Shown here one piece after another: positions 33,142-42,304 of a stretch of DNA of 64,000 bases. Positions within the stretch are counted from its first letter, which is position 1. Each line of letters starts with the position of its first letter. The stretch spans positions 110,836-174,835 of the forward strand of contig CALBJM010000301.1 in assembly GCA_937893225.1 (NCBI GenBank), given 5' to 3'. Both the position numbers and the translations under genes were made by a program. The notes beneath the pieces are model-generated. The model saw only the letters and a program-made list of their open reading frames with translations, did not search any database and was not told where the DNA came from. The stretch comes from an uncultured Erysipelotrichaceae bacterium. Lineage in GTDB: Bacteria; Bacillota_I; Bacilli_A; Erysipelotrichales; Erysipelotrichaceae.

Positions 33142-36060
33142 ATGTCAGTTATTGGCAAGTATCCTGGAGTATTTCCTGAAATTACTGATTTGTCGCAGAT
33201 TACAGAAAATGCATCTACGTCTATTATTGGTGCTGTTGGTGAAGCTCGTAGAGGTTCAGTCTTTAAACGAAAGTACATTACGTCAGCTGCTGCATACCAG
33301 AACATTTATGGTACACCTGATTTAAAATATGGTTATTTGGGTCATTGTATGACTTGCGCCATGTCAGATGCGGGTGAGGCATATGTTGTTCGTGTCTGTT
33401 CAGAAGATTCACGTCACAGCGGGTTAAAAGTACCTGTTGAAGATGGTGAATTTGAAAAGTTTCTTGACGGTTATTCTTTGAATGAGGTTAAGAAAGCTGT
33501 TGATCAAGATAGCGATACAGGTGCGGCTCAAACGTTTTTCTATCAATATTCAATTATTGATGGTCATTATCAGTACGAAGTTGATCCGTCTGATCCTTCA
33601 AAGAAAACACGTATCCAAATTTTAGATGATGATGGTAACCCTGTCATCGACAAGAATACAGCTTTAGCGTTTGTTGGTGAAAACCCAAATGAAGAAGACA
33701 TCCGTGTTCAGATGTCAGAGACTACTATTATCCCTGCGAACAAACAGGCTGTTTCAGTTTCATTGTTGGATGAAGCCGTTTTGGATTCAGACAATGTTAC
33801 GAAACATAAATATACGGCAACGGTTAATACAGGAACCCTTGAACATGGATTATCTGCTGGAGATAAGGTAATCATTTCTAAAGCACCTTTAGATGCTTTT
33901 AATGGTACATTTAAAGTATCAGCAGTTTCCGTCAATGGTTCAACGTGTTATGCTGTTCGTGAAAACAACAATTACAAAGATGGTGAAGTTACAAAATATT
34001 ATGTAGCAAAACCAGCTGGTAAAAAAGTTGCTGAAGTGTTACGTGCAGATGGAGAAGCAACACGTTATGTTGAAGAACCGACTGTCAATTATGATTATCG
34101 ATTTGCGAAACTGTCGACGCGTTCAACTAAAGATGATTTAGGTGAACCTGTTTATGTTCATGCTGATCGTGCTGAAGCTCAAACAATTACTTCAGTCAGT
34201 GATGGTTGGTTTATTCCTGTCATTTCACGTGATTCATCAGTTCCTGGTATCTTCTTTGTAAAAGCTGACGATTCAAAATCAACACTTGAAGACTGTGAAG
34301 GTAATGCTATTTATCGTACACCTGTTAGTGCTGAACCTATTGAATCCACATATACAGCTAGTGAATGGGAAGATTTAGGTCAGATTGGTGCGCGTCGCTT
34401 TATGGTTAGCAATGTTGCGTATGGTTCTGATGCCGAATTCAAGTATTTGGAAGATGAAAAGCAGTGGGTACCTACAACTGGTATTTGGGGCGGAACTTCT
34501 AATTACGAAGATGAAATGTCAACATTCTTTATTTACACAGGTAAATATAAGTTTGTTGAAGCAGGTTCAAAAGTATACAACGATCCTGAATTAAAAGATT
34601 TAGTTGATGACGATGAATTTGCTGAAGATGGTGAAGCGTTGTCTGGCAAGTATACTTGCGTTTTAGATAGCGAAGAAAATCTTGTCTTGAAGCAGTTTGT
34701 TGGAACTGAAACTAAATTGTTCCACGATCCATTGTTACTGCAACCCTATGTGATTGCCGGTATGGGTGAATTCATTTATACAAAGGACACAAATCCGATT
34801 GTAAATGAAACCAATGCTTTCAGCTATGTTCTGAATGAAAAACCTTCAGACACTTCTGAAGATACAATTTCTGGAATGAAATTGCGTTGGGTTAAAGCGC
34901 CAGCAAATGATGAACGTAAATTTGATGTTTTCGTTTATCGTGTTGAAGACGGTGACTATCTGTTGCTTGAAAGCTTTAACGATTGCACAATGTACAGCAA
35001 TGTTGACGGTTATGGCGTTCAGACACAAATTACTTCAAAAATTAACGGCAAATCAGAAAACATTTCTGTTGTTGTTAATGAAGAATTAATGGTTGATGGT
35101 AAATGTCCATTCCCTCGCATGACTTCTGTTACAACTGGTAAATTAACTGGTGGTAGCACTGAAGAAGCTGTTGATTTGTCAACAGTGGCAAGCGGTTGGG
35201 AATTATTCCGTGAACGTGATCAGGTTACTGTTAATTTGTTGATGGAATGTGCATATAGCTCTGAAAACATTTCTGTTGTAAAACAGAAAATGTTGGAAAT
35301 TGCTAATGCGCGTCGTGACTGTTTCTGCGTGTTTGATACACCAATTGATTGTGTCAAATCTGGTGCAAATCAAGATGTTGAAAACTATCGTAAAAACACT
35401 TTAGGCATTGATTCATATCGTGCTGCTTTGTATACGCCGTGGGTTAAAGTTTACGATTCCTTTACTGGTGTAAATGAAGTTCCTCTACCTCCTTCTGGTT
35501 TTGCTTGCGGCGTTATTGCCAGAACAGACCAGAACCGTGGTGTTTGGATTGCCCCTGCTGGTATGAATAATGGTGTTGTTGCTTGTGCTGCGTTAACACC
35601 TGTTGGCTTGACATATGAATACGCTACTGAAGAACAGGGTAGCGTTTATTCATCTGGCGTCAATTATATACGTAAAACGAATGGTATGTATTTGATTTGG
35701 GGTCAGAAAACATTGCAATTTAAACCTTCAGCACTTGATCGTATCAATGTAACACGTATGGTTATTTACATTGAAACATCACTGCGTGAAGCCGCTAAAT
35801 GGCATTTGTTTGAACAAAACACAGCATATCGTCGTGCACAAATCACAATGCAGTTCGAAGCTTGGTTAGCACCAATTAAAGCTGCTGGCGGTTTATATGA
35901 CTTTAAGGTTGTTTGTGACGAAACAAACAATACACCTGAAGTACGTATGAACAATCAGATGTATATTGATATTTATATTCAGCCTGAATATGCTGCTGAA
36001 TTCATTAAACTCAATACTGTTGTTCAACGTGCTGATGCGACTATTGGCATTGTTGGTTAA
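33142..36060 (+). CDS. Contractile tail sheath protein (gp18-like), 972 aa
   Basis: The outer contractile tube of the tail. The N-terminus (IGKYPGVFPEITDLSQ, TSIIGAVGEARRG) and C-terminus (RRAQITMQFEAWLAP, GGLYDFKVVCDETNN, YIDIYIQPEYAAEFI) carry the signature blocks of T4-like sheaths. At 972 residues it is about half as long again as T4 gp18. The extra sequence lies between about residues 120 and 620, including beta-rich repeated-looking segments, so it probably forms surface domains. Codon choice is richer in GC-ending codons than most genes here, consistent with high expression. GGGAGAAAT precedes the ATG. Confidence 0.93.
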   Translation: MSVIGKYPGVFPEITDLSQITENASTSIIGAVGEARRGSVFKRKYITSAAAYQNIYGTPDLKYGYLGHCMTCAMSDAGEAYVVRVCSEDSRHSGLKVPVEDGEFEKFLDGYSLNEVKKAVDQDSDTGAAQTFFYQYSIIDGHYQYEVDPSDPSKKTRIQILDDDGNPVIDKNTALAFVGENPNEEDIRVQMSETTIIPANKQAVSVSLLDEAVLDSDNVTKHKYTATVNTGTLEHGLSAGDKVIISKAPLDAFNGTFKVSAVSVNGSTCYAVRENNNYKDGEVTKYYVAKPAGKKVAEVLRADGEATRYVEEPTVNYDYRFAKLSTRSTKDDLGEPVYVHADRAEAQTITSVSDGWFIPVISRDSSVPGIFFVKADDSKSTLEDCEGNAIYRTPVSAEPIESTYTASEWEDLGQIGARRFMVSNVAYGSDAEFKYLEDEKQWVPTTGIWGGTSNYEDEMSTFFIYTGKYKFVEAGSKVYNDPELKDLVDDDEFAEDGEALSGKYTCVLDSEENLVLKQFVGTETKLFHDPLLLQPYVIAGMGEFIYTKDTNPIVNETNAFSYVLNEKPSDTSEDTISGMKLRWVKAPANDERKFDVFVYRVEDGDYLLLESFNDCTMYSNVDGYGVQTQITSKINGKSENISVVVNEELMVDGKCPFPRMTSVTTGKLTGGSTEEAVDLSTVASGWELFRERDQVTVNLLMECAYSSENISVVKQKMLEIANARRDCFCVFDTPIDCVKSGANQDVENYRKNTLGIDSYRAALYTPWVKVYDSFTGVNEVPLPPSGFACGVIARTDQNRGVWIAPAGMNNGVVACAALTPVGLTYEYATEEQGSVYSSGVNYIRKTNGMYLIWGQKTLQFKPSALDRINVTRMVIYIETSLREAAKWHLFEQNTAYRRAQITMQFEAWLAPIKAAGGLYDFKVVCDETNNTPEVRMNNQMYIDIYIQPEYAAEFIKLNTVVQRADATIGIVG

Positions 36061-36066
36061 TTAAAA

Positions 36067-36099
36067 GTGTGATGCAGAGATAACATCAAAGCATCACAC
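36067..36099 (+). promoter_or_regulatory. Hairpin between sheath and tube genes
   Basis: Nine-bp arms GTGTGATGC (36067-36075) and GCATCACAC (36091-36099) with a 15-nt loop. There is no T-tract after it, so an mRNA-processing or stability element separating sheath and tube messages is more likely than a full terminator. Confidence 0.5.
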
Positions 36100-36118
36100 A
36101 TTAAATTGGAGGTTTATT

Positions 36119-36625
36119 ATGGGAGTTCATCCTATAGAAGAAACATTACAAATGACTGATCCAGCCAAAGGTTACTTGTTTGATCTTGTCTTTGAAAACC
36201 TTTTAGGTGATAAAGGTATTGATGGTCAGCAGTTTGAATTGCGTGTTCAGTCATATACATACCCTGGCGAAACTGTTGATAAGATCAGCATGGGAATTAG
36301 CGGCAACACTCGTACTGATGCTGGTTTAAAGCATCGTGAAGGTACATGGAAAACTGATGTTATTGAAACGCAGGATGCTGATATGCTGAATCGTTTCCAA
36401 AGTTGGTTAAACTTAATGCATGATCTTGATACTGGAATTACTGGTTATTCAACTGAATATAAAGTTGATGTAACGGTTCGTTTGTTAAATGCAAAACTTG
36501 AACCTGTTAAAACTCGTAAATTGCGTCGTGCATGGCCAGTACAAACAGGCGATTTAAGCTTTAATCCAATGTCAAAAGACGCTTTAAAACTTTCAGTGAC
36601 ATGGCAGTTTGACTGGTGGGATTAA
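36119..36625 (+). CDS. Tail tube protein (gp19-like)
   Basis: 168 residues, the usual length for a T4-type tube subunit, placed directly after the sheath. Typical features: DPAKGYLFDLVFEN at the N-terminus, RVQSYTYPGETVDKI in the first strands, the helix NRFQSWLNLMHD, and the C-terminal strand SVTWQFDWWD. It would stack as hexameric rings to form the inner tail tube. Preceded by a strong GGAGG site. Confidence 0.88.
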   Translation: MGVHPIEETLQMTDPAKGYLFDLVFENLLGDKGIDGQQFELRVQSYTYPGETVDKISMGISGNTRTDAGLKHREGTWKTDVIETQDADMLNRFQSWLNLMHDLDTGITGYSTEYKVDVTVRLLNAKLEPVKTRKLRRAWPVQTGDLSFNPMSKDALKLSVTWQFDWWD

Positions 36626-36630
36626 AATAA

Positions 36631-37458
36631 ATGGGTGTCGGGTCTTTTAAAGCAATAAAGAATATTACCAAAAAGGTTAATGAAACTATTGGCAAGGTAA
36701 CCTCGTCAAAAGCTTTCACTAATGCTATTGGTGGTGTTTCGCAAGTGTTGAGAAGGTTCCCGACACCTCAAGATGTATCAAACCTTCCTGATCCTTTAAA
36801 AACAGCACAGTGGGAAGCAATTTTCCCATCTATTATGGTGCCGACAGGTGGTTTGAATGGTGACTCGTATGATACAAAACAAGGTAAAAGTTCATTAAAT
36901 GGTATCACTACAGGTGACCATCAAGAGAGTGGGAACGCAAAATGGTTTTCATATAACCCAATTTGTGAAAACATTAATTTTACACTTCCAAATGTAGAAA
37001 GTGTACAACTTAAGTTAAGTCGATCATCTATTAACCTTCCTACACATGTTTCAACTTCTTCGACTTTTTCAGCAGAATTTTATTGTGACAACACAGCCAC
37101 GATCATTTCATATTTTCAAACATGGCGTAGAATGGTTGTACAGGATGATCAATTAGTAGGTTATCAAAGTGATTACAAAAAACCAGTTTATTTGTATTTA
37201 TTGGGTATGAAGTCTGTTTTACCTGTTTATTTAATAAAATTTAAAGGTGTATATCCAAAAAATTTAAGTTCATTATCTTTTAAAGGTGATCATAAAGAAG
37301 ATCGAATAAAGGTAACTATTACTTTTATGTGTGACAACATTACAGCTGAACCTTTAGTTGCCGGGCAGACGCTAGATCTAATTTCGAACAATTTTACAGG
37401 AAACGTGTTGTCCCAATATGGTTCAATAGGATCAATTGTCAGCCGCTTCGTAGGTTAA
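36631..37458 (+). CDS. Second tail-tube-fold protein, probable baseplate/tube initiator
   Basis: 275 residues, starting five bases after the tube gene. The C-terminal two thirds reproduces the tube-protein layout: beta strands (VESVQLKLSRSSINLP), a helix in the middle (ISYFQTWRRMVVQDDQLVG), then YLYLLGMKSVLPVYLIKFKG and KVTITFMCDN. This is like the tube-initiator proteins of contractile tails (T4 gp54 or gp48 have such folds). The N-terminal ~70 residues are less ordered. The assignment to tube family is moderate; the exact part is uncertain. Confidence 0.55.
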   Translation: MGVGSFKAIKNITKKVNETIGKVTSSKAFTNAIGGVSQVLRRFPTPQDVSNLPDPLKTAQWEAIFPSIMVPTGGLNGDSYDTKQGKSSLNGITTGDHQESGNAKWFSYNPICENINFTLPNVESVQLKLSRSSINLPTHVSTSSTFSAEFYCDNTATIISYFQTWRRMVVQDDQLVGYQSDYKKPVYLYLLGMKSVLPVYLIKFKGVYPKNLSSLSFKGDHKEDRIKVTITFMCDNITAEPLVAGQTLDLISNNFTGNVLSQYGSIGSIVSRFVG

Positions 37459-37516
37459 GATTTTTTTATAAAGTTCTTTCAAGTAGTGTTTTTAAAGCTA
37501 TTTGAAAGGTTTTTCT

Positions 37517-38308
37517 ATGTTAACAAGCTTAAGTAATGCGGAAGTTGTACGTGTTCCTGGTGAACGTTTGTATGAGTCTGAAATTTATGCAAAAGATTTA
37601 ACAACATTACAAGCAAAGACGTTACAGCGTCTCTCTGTTACAGCAGATATTCGTGGTATCATTAAATTGTTAGGTGAAAATATTAGTATTGATATTAACC
37701 AAATGTATTTTGATGATTTCAAATATCTCATTCATTGGTTTCGTTTAAAATCATTTTCTGATTTTCCACATCAAGTTGGTTTTACATGTTATCATTGTAA
37801 TCAACATAACGTACAATGTGTTAATTCAAATAATTTAATGATTGATGATGTTCCTGAAGAGTTGACTGAAGAGGGTGGAATTTTACTTCCTTTTGACAAC
37901 TACCCCAATGGGTTGTATATTCGTGCACCAAAAATTGGTGATGAATTTATTACTGAAGCAATGTTGAAAAAGCATAATGTCGCCACAGATAATCTGGATA
38001 TGCGATCTATATTGCTTGATCTAAACCTATTTAGAAATAAAGTTAATGGGATTGATATTGAAGAACTCTTCAAAGCATATAATGAAGGTAAATTTACACC
38101 GAGTGACTTGATGGTTATTTCCGCATTTAGGAAAGAGTTTACATGGGGTGTAAAAGATACATATAAATTTGTTTGTGAACATTGCAAGGAGGAAGTGATT
38201 GTAGAGGAACCTCTCGACATCACATCATTCTTTCAACCTAGTGAATCCAAGCGATTTATTAGAGATAGAATACTTCCTAGCGTATCAACTAAAACAACAG
38301 CTGGTTGA
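37517..38308 (+). CDS. T4 gp26-like baseplate protein with split zinc ribbon
   Basis: 263 residues. The ATG at 37517 follows GAAAGG by eight bases; a TTG at 37502 precedes that site and is not used. The N-terminal half follows the T4 baseplate (gp26) layout: AKDLTTLQAKTLQRL, then DDFKYLIHWFRLKSFSDFP. Cys pairs in FTCYHCNQHN (about residues 93-96) and FVCEHCKEE (about 221-224) could form one zinc ribbon. The last ~100 nt overlap an open +1 frame (38205-38438) that encodes a chaperone-like helix. Confidence 0.5.
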   Translation: MLTSLSNAEVVRVPGERLYESEIYAKDLTTLQAKTLQRLSVTADIRGIIKLLGENISIDINQMYFDDFKYLIHWFRLKSFSDFPHQVGFTCYHCNQHNVQCVNSNNLMIDDVPEELTEEGGILLPFDNYPNGLYIRAPKIGDEFITEAMLKKHNVATDNLDMRSILLDLNLFRNKVNGIDIEELFKAYNEGKFTPSDLMVISAFRKEFTWGVKDTYKFVCEHCKEEVIVEEPLDITSFFQPSESKRFIRDRILPSVSTKTTAG

Positions 38309-38438
38309 ATTAGAAAACATGTCAATTCGTGAACTTTATTGGTTCTATAAACGACATGAAAAAACTTTAAAAACTTTGGAACAGATGCAAGAACAAGCAG
38401 AAGGTGCAGGCAAGTTCCAGACCGAGTCGTTTATTTAA
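38241..38438 (+). CDS. Overlapping +1-frame product, possible frameshift extension of the gp26-like gene
   Basis: The +1 frame relative to the gp26-like gene is open from 38205 to 38438. It encodes a helix-rich peptide (FLAYQLKQQLVELENMSIR, then ELYWFYKRHEKTL) that looks like real protein although about a third lies inside the upstream gene. The only in-frame starts are a GTG at 38241 and an ATG at 38319, neither with a good site. An SD-like AAGGAGG occurs at 38187-38193. Tail assembly chaperones are often made by frameshift, so a fusion is plausible; a small independent 39-residue protein from 38319 is the alternative. Confidence 0.45.
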   Translation: MNPSDLLEIEYFLAYQLKQQLVELENMSIRELYWFYKRHEKTLKTLEQMQEQAEGAGKFQTESFI

Positions 38439-38447
38439 AGGTGCGAA

Positions 38448-40808
38448 ATGGCTGATTCAAAGCAAACAGTTAACGTTTCAACTGATAAAAATGTTACGGT
38501 TAATGTAGATAATCGTGGCAATAACAGTCGTGTAAGTGAGCAAGCAGTAGTTCGTGGAGAAAAAACTGTTAGCACGAATGATTCAGCTATTTCGCAAAAA
38601 GCTTCTACAAATTCAAAAAGGGTAGATACTGGAAATTTTGATGACAAACCTGTTGATGTAGCAAGTATGTCGCGAAAACTGCTATCAGAGATGAGTAAAG
38701 CTTTTCAAGTTAATACGGATCCTGTATATGACAACCTTAAGAAATCTGTTGAGAATTTAGATAAGGCTTTTGAGCAAAGCATTGAAAAAATCAAAAGTGA
38801 AGCCGAAAAAAGAAACAAGCAAGAGCAAGAAGAAGCAAGGAAAGCTGCTGAAGAAAAACGAAAACAGTTGCTTTCTGAGGCTGAAAAAGAAAGTGCCAAA
38901 GCAACTCGAGAAGCTGTGTCTGCTTTAGAAGAATATGATAAAATTTTAGATAACAAAACAAGTGTATTGTCTGATACAGCAAGGGCAGGAGTAGCATCTG
39001 CATATCACGCAACAGAAATTGGTGGGTTAAACAAAGCTTCCGCAACATTAGCTATGGGCGCTATTAATCCTGCATTAGGCTCGTTAGCGCAAATGGTTTT
39101 AAGCAAAGATGGTATAGGTCCATACATTACATCAGTATTTAGCTCAATGTTTTCTTTTGCAAAAAAAGAAGCAAACAAAACATTGAAAAATATGGAGATA
39201 GAAGATAGGGTTACAAAGGCATTGCACAACTCTGCCATTAACGTTGAAAAGCTTCTAAAGAAGACTGAAGATCTTAAAAACATTGACGTTAAAGAATTGT
39301 TGCGCGGGACTTCTAAAAATAAAAAAAGTATTTTTGGTGAAGATAGTGTAGCAAAATCTGATCAGGTTGTTGTACAAGAAAAGCAACAAGGTATGTTTGC
39401 TAAATTTACAAATTCTATTAGTAATATGTTTCAATCTTTGCTCCCAGTTAAAAAGACTGGTGCGGAGATTGCTCATGAAAAAACATATTCAGATATGTTT
39501 GGTAGAAAGATAGCCACAAAAGATGTCTCTGAAAAAACACGTTCAGATTCGTGGAAAGAAATATTTGCACTATTTAAGAAGGGTTTAGTATCAACTTTAG
39601 GTTTGGTTGCGTTGTATTTTTCAGGTGACCAGTTTAAAGCATGGCTAAAAGATTTCATAACAACGCCTTTTAAAAATTTAGCAACAAGTATTAAAGATGG
39701 AACGTTTTCTTTCGAAAACAACTGGAAAGACATATTAAAAGCTTTAGGAATAGTATTCGTCGGTGTAAAAGGTATATTGGGTAATTTATCAACATTATCT
39801 GCTGTAGTAAAACTTGTAATGAAAGGCAGTAAGTTAATAGGGGCTGCGACATTTGCAGGTTTGACAGCATATCATGCATATGAATTTAAGAAGGCGATGG
39901 ATGCTAATGATTCGTTAGGAATGTTAAATCATGGCGTTCTAGGTGTTACAGATGCATTGGCAACAGTGATTCCACAATTCCGTGCGTATGCTCTTTTAAT
40001 AGAAGCTGTTAATGGTTTATTGCAGTGGTATTTAAACAGAAAATTAGAAGAAGAAAAAAGAAAACACGAAGAGGCTGTAAATAAGAGTCTAGAAGGTGCT
40101 CGTTCTTATGCAACAGAAATGAAGGAGTTAACAAAAGCAACGAAAAAAGACATATCAGTCGAAGAGTTTGCTGATATGAAACGCAGAAAATTGACAAAAG
40201 AGCAAATGGTTGAAGAGTTGAAGAAGAAGGATACTGCAATTCTATCTGATGCTCAATTGGAAAGTGCTATGAAAGCATATGACCATGGGATTTTGTTAAA
40301 CAAATATCAACAAATGGCCTATAAAAAGTTCGGGAGTGAAGGTTTACAAGGGGTTGATGCTTTAGAAGCTTTGTATAGATCCGGCAAGGTTAGGGGCGAA
40401 GAGAGAAATTTATTAAAACAAGTCATCGACGATGAAATAGCAATACGTAGTGGAGAAGTATCAGCTAGAGATTATTTTGATAGACCTGTTGTTGCAGCAG
40501 AAATCAAACAAACTTCAGCGTTAAATCTAAATCAGACACCTCAAGACATTGTAAATAATGTAACAGGGCAGGTGTCTAACTATGTGCCTCAAGTGCAAGT
40601 ACCAACAGCAGCAATTACAGCAGAAATGGTTAAGACTTCATCAGAAAACACGCAAGTAATTAGTGATAAATTCTGTACTGTTGAAAATTTGTTAATAGAA
40701 TTAAATAAAAGTATTAATCTTGTTAATACTACAATTCAAACAAAAAAGAGTCCTTCCGCTGGTGGTATTCCGTCAACAAGTACAACTATTGCAGCTACAG
40801 GTAGGTAA
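38448..40808 (+). CDS. Tape measure protein-like (786 aa)
   Basis: Located between the gp26-like protein and the baseplate-tube proteins, as tail-length proteins of T4-like phages are. The N-terminus is Asn/Thr/Val-rich (QTVNVSTDKNVTVNVDN). Residues 100-165 form a charged coiled coil (SEAEKRNKQEQEEARKAAEE). The middle has several hydrophobic segments (TLAMGAINPALGSLAQMVL, LVSTLGLVALYF, ILKALGIVFVGVKGIL), as in tape measures that insert in the membrane on ejection. The C-terminal ~130 residues are less hydrophobic. No enzyme domain seen. Confidence 0.65.
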   Translation: MADSKQTVNVSTDKNVTVNVDNRGNNSRVSEQAVVRGEKTVSTNDSAISQKASTNSKRVDTGNFDDKPVDVASMSRKLLSEMSKAFQVNTDPVYDNLKKSVENLDKAFEQSIEKIKSEAEKRNKQEQEEARKAAEEKRKQLLSEAEKESAKATREAVSALEEYDKILDNKTSVLSDTARAGVASAYHATEIGGLNKASATLAMGAINPALGSLAQMVLSKDGIGPYITSVFSSMFSFAKKEANKTLKNMEIEDRVTKALHNSAINVEKLLKKTEDLKNIDVKELLRGTSKNKKSIFGEDSVAKSDQVVVQEKQQGMFAKFTNSISNMFQSLLPVKKTGAEIAHEKTYSDMFGRKIATKDVSEKTRSDSWKEIFALFKKGLVSTLGLVALYFSGDQFKAWLKDFITTPFKNLATSIKDGTFSFENNWKDILKALGIVFVGVKGILGNLSTLSAVVKLVMKGSKLIGAATFAGLTAYHAYEFKKAMDANDSLGMLNHGVLGVTDALATVIPQFRAYALLIEAVNGLLQWYLNRKLEEEKRKHEEAVNKSLEGARSYATEMKELTKATKKDISVEEFADMKRRKLTKEQMVEELKKKDTAILSDAQLESAMKAYDHGILLNKYQQMAYKKFGSEGLQGVDALEALYRSGKVRGEERNLLKQVIDDEIAIRSGEVSARDYFDRPVVAAEIKQTSALNLNQTPQDIVNNVTGQVSNYVPQVQVPTAAITAEMVKTSSENTQVISDKFCTVENLLIELNKSINLVNTTIQTKKSPSAGGIPSTSTTIAATGR

Positions 40809-40813
40809 TTAAT

Positions 40814-41905
40814 ATGGCAGGTTTTTTAAATAGTATTAAGAATGCTGTTTTAGGATCAGTGACTCAGTATGATGCTTTGCCAGATGGTGATAGTATTAAT
40901 ATTAATCCTGCGTATATTCTTGAAGTACGAATTTCAGGTGAAAATGGTATAGGTTCAGGGTATAAAGCACCTACATTTAAAAACAGACCGTATAATGGGT
41001 TGACGATTATTCGCGCATATTGTCCAGAAGTTTTGTCGTTGCAATTTACCAACGATTACGGTACTATAAACCCTATGGATTTAGCTTCAAGCAAGTTTGT
41101 TAATGGTGTTGTTCAACTATTTTCTGGAACGTCTACTACCCATAGAATTAATAATATTCAAGTTTGGCAAGGTTCAAAACCTTTAACATTACAACTGAAG
41201 TTAGAGTTATATGCGTCACGATCAAATACAGACAATAATATTAGGACAGGTAATACTAGACTACAGTCAGGTGGTTTATCATCGAATGACTTGCTGTATA
41301 TTATTGAACAGTTGTCATCTTTAGCACAACCTAGAATTGACGACAAGTCAGGAAGATTAATTCCACCAGGTCCATCTCCTTTAGTAACAAACTTTAATGG
41401 CCATGTTTTTAAGGTAGAAAAAGATAAAAATGGTAAAGTTAAAAATGTTACTATTAAAAAAGATAGCAAAGGAAATCTAGCTAAAGGAAAACAAAAAACT
41501 AGAGTAGGCACACGTGTAGATGTTTCTTTCGGTAACTTCTTTACGATGTCTCATGTCATTGTAAAAGATGTTAAAGTTGATATCCCGTATATTATGGCAG
41601 GAAGTGATAAATATGTAGGATCAAAAACAGATATACGTGCGGTTGAAAATACATTACGAGCCAAACCTGTTATGGCAACAGTTACATTGACAATACAAAC
41701 AAAGACAATGGTTGATCAAGAAATGTTTAAGAAAATGATTAACAATCAAGAGCAGCCTAACCCTGCAGAAATTGATTTAACAAAAATGGATGAAGGTTTG
41801 CTAAAGAATGTTACGAATGGTATTCTAGCTCTAGGAAGTGATTATGTAGATGCTTCAAATATTGAAGTAGTTGAAGCAGCAGATGAAAACAAGGCAGGTA
41901 AATAA
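40814..41905 (+). CDS. Baseplate/tail-tube junction protein (gp48-like)
   Basis: 363 residues, five bases after the tape measure gene. The segment from about 80 to 140 (EVLSLQFTNDYGTINPMDL, NIQVWQGSKPLTLQLKLEL) and the later VKVDIPYIMAGS and ATVTLTIQTKTM are typical of baseplate proteins that cap the tail tube: a P-L-xx-L-x-L strand followed by domain swaps. Gene order (tape measure, this gene, gp53-like) agrees with that. Exact orthology with gp48 cannot be shown by eye. It overlaps the next gene by one base (TAATG). Confidence 0.45.
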   Translation: MAGFLNSIKNAVLGSVTQYDALPDGDSININPAYILEVRISGENGIGSGYKAPTFKNRPYNGLTIIRAYCPEVLSLQFTNDYGTINPMDLASSKFVNGVVQLFSGTSTTHRINNIQVWQGSKPLTLQLKLELYASRSNTDNNIRTGNTRLQSGGLSSNDLLYIIEQLSSLAQPRIDDKSGRLIPPGPSPLVTNFNGHVFKVEKDKNGKVKNVTIKKDSKGNLAKGKQKTRVGTRVDVSFGNFFTMSHVIVKDVKVDIPYIMAGSDKYVGSKTDIRAVENTLRAKPVMATVTLTIQTKTMVDQEMFKKMINNQEQPNPAEIDLTKMDEGLLKNVTNGILALGSDYVDASNIEVVEAADENKAGK

Positions 41906-42288
41906 TGTCTGGTACAAGTTTTGATTTAACAAACTTTTATGATGTAATCGATGGTGCTATTGATGGCTATCATTTTGACATGTATTCATTTCAGTTTAAC
42001 GATTTTCCTGATTGGGTATTAAACAAAAATTGTACTGTTGCATATGTTAATGATATGGAACAAAATACACCAGATTTACTTGCATATGCATATTACGGTG
42101 ACGAAACTTTATTTTGGATTATATGTTTAGCAAATCGAATAGCAGACCCGTTTACAGAATTACCTGTAGGTAAAAAGATATTCATTCCTGATTTTTCAGC
42201 GGTTATTGAATATGTAATTAGTTTAGGTACACGTTCAACGGATTCTGCTACTGCGACTTCAACAAATAAAACAGTTTCATTGAATTAA
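41905..42288 (+). CDS. Baseplate wedge protein, gp53/LysM-like
   Basis: 127 residues. The centre reads PDLLAYAYYGDETLFWIIC then LANRIADPFTELPVGKKIF and IPDF. This is the LysM-like pattern of T4 gp53 (D-L-A-x-x-YG, W-x-I--N-x-I-DP, G--I-IP). In T4 gp53 joins neighbouring baseplate wedges. It is the last gene of the plus-strand tail run, and converges with the minus-strand lipoprotein gene 16 bases later without an obvious terminator. Confidence 0.65.
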   Translation: MSGTSFDLTNFYDVIDGAIDGYHFDMYSFQFNDFPDWVLNKNCTVAYVNDMEQNTPDLLAYAYYGDETLFWIICLANRIADPFTELPVGKKIFIPDFSAVIEYVISLGTRSTDSATATSTNKTVSLN

Positions 42289-42304
42289 TTGTTTTGAGTT
42301 CGTT

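Noticed and set aside
38705..39048. Minus-strand open frames opposite the tape-measure coiled coil
   Set aside because: Low-complexity Ser/Leu/Phe readings caused by the charged heptads on the plus strand.
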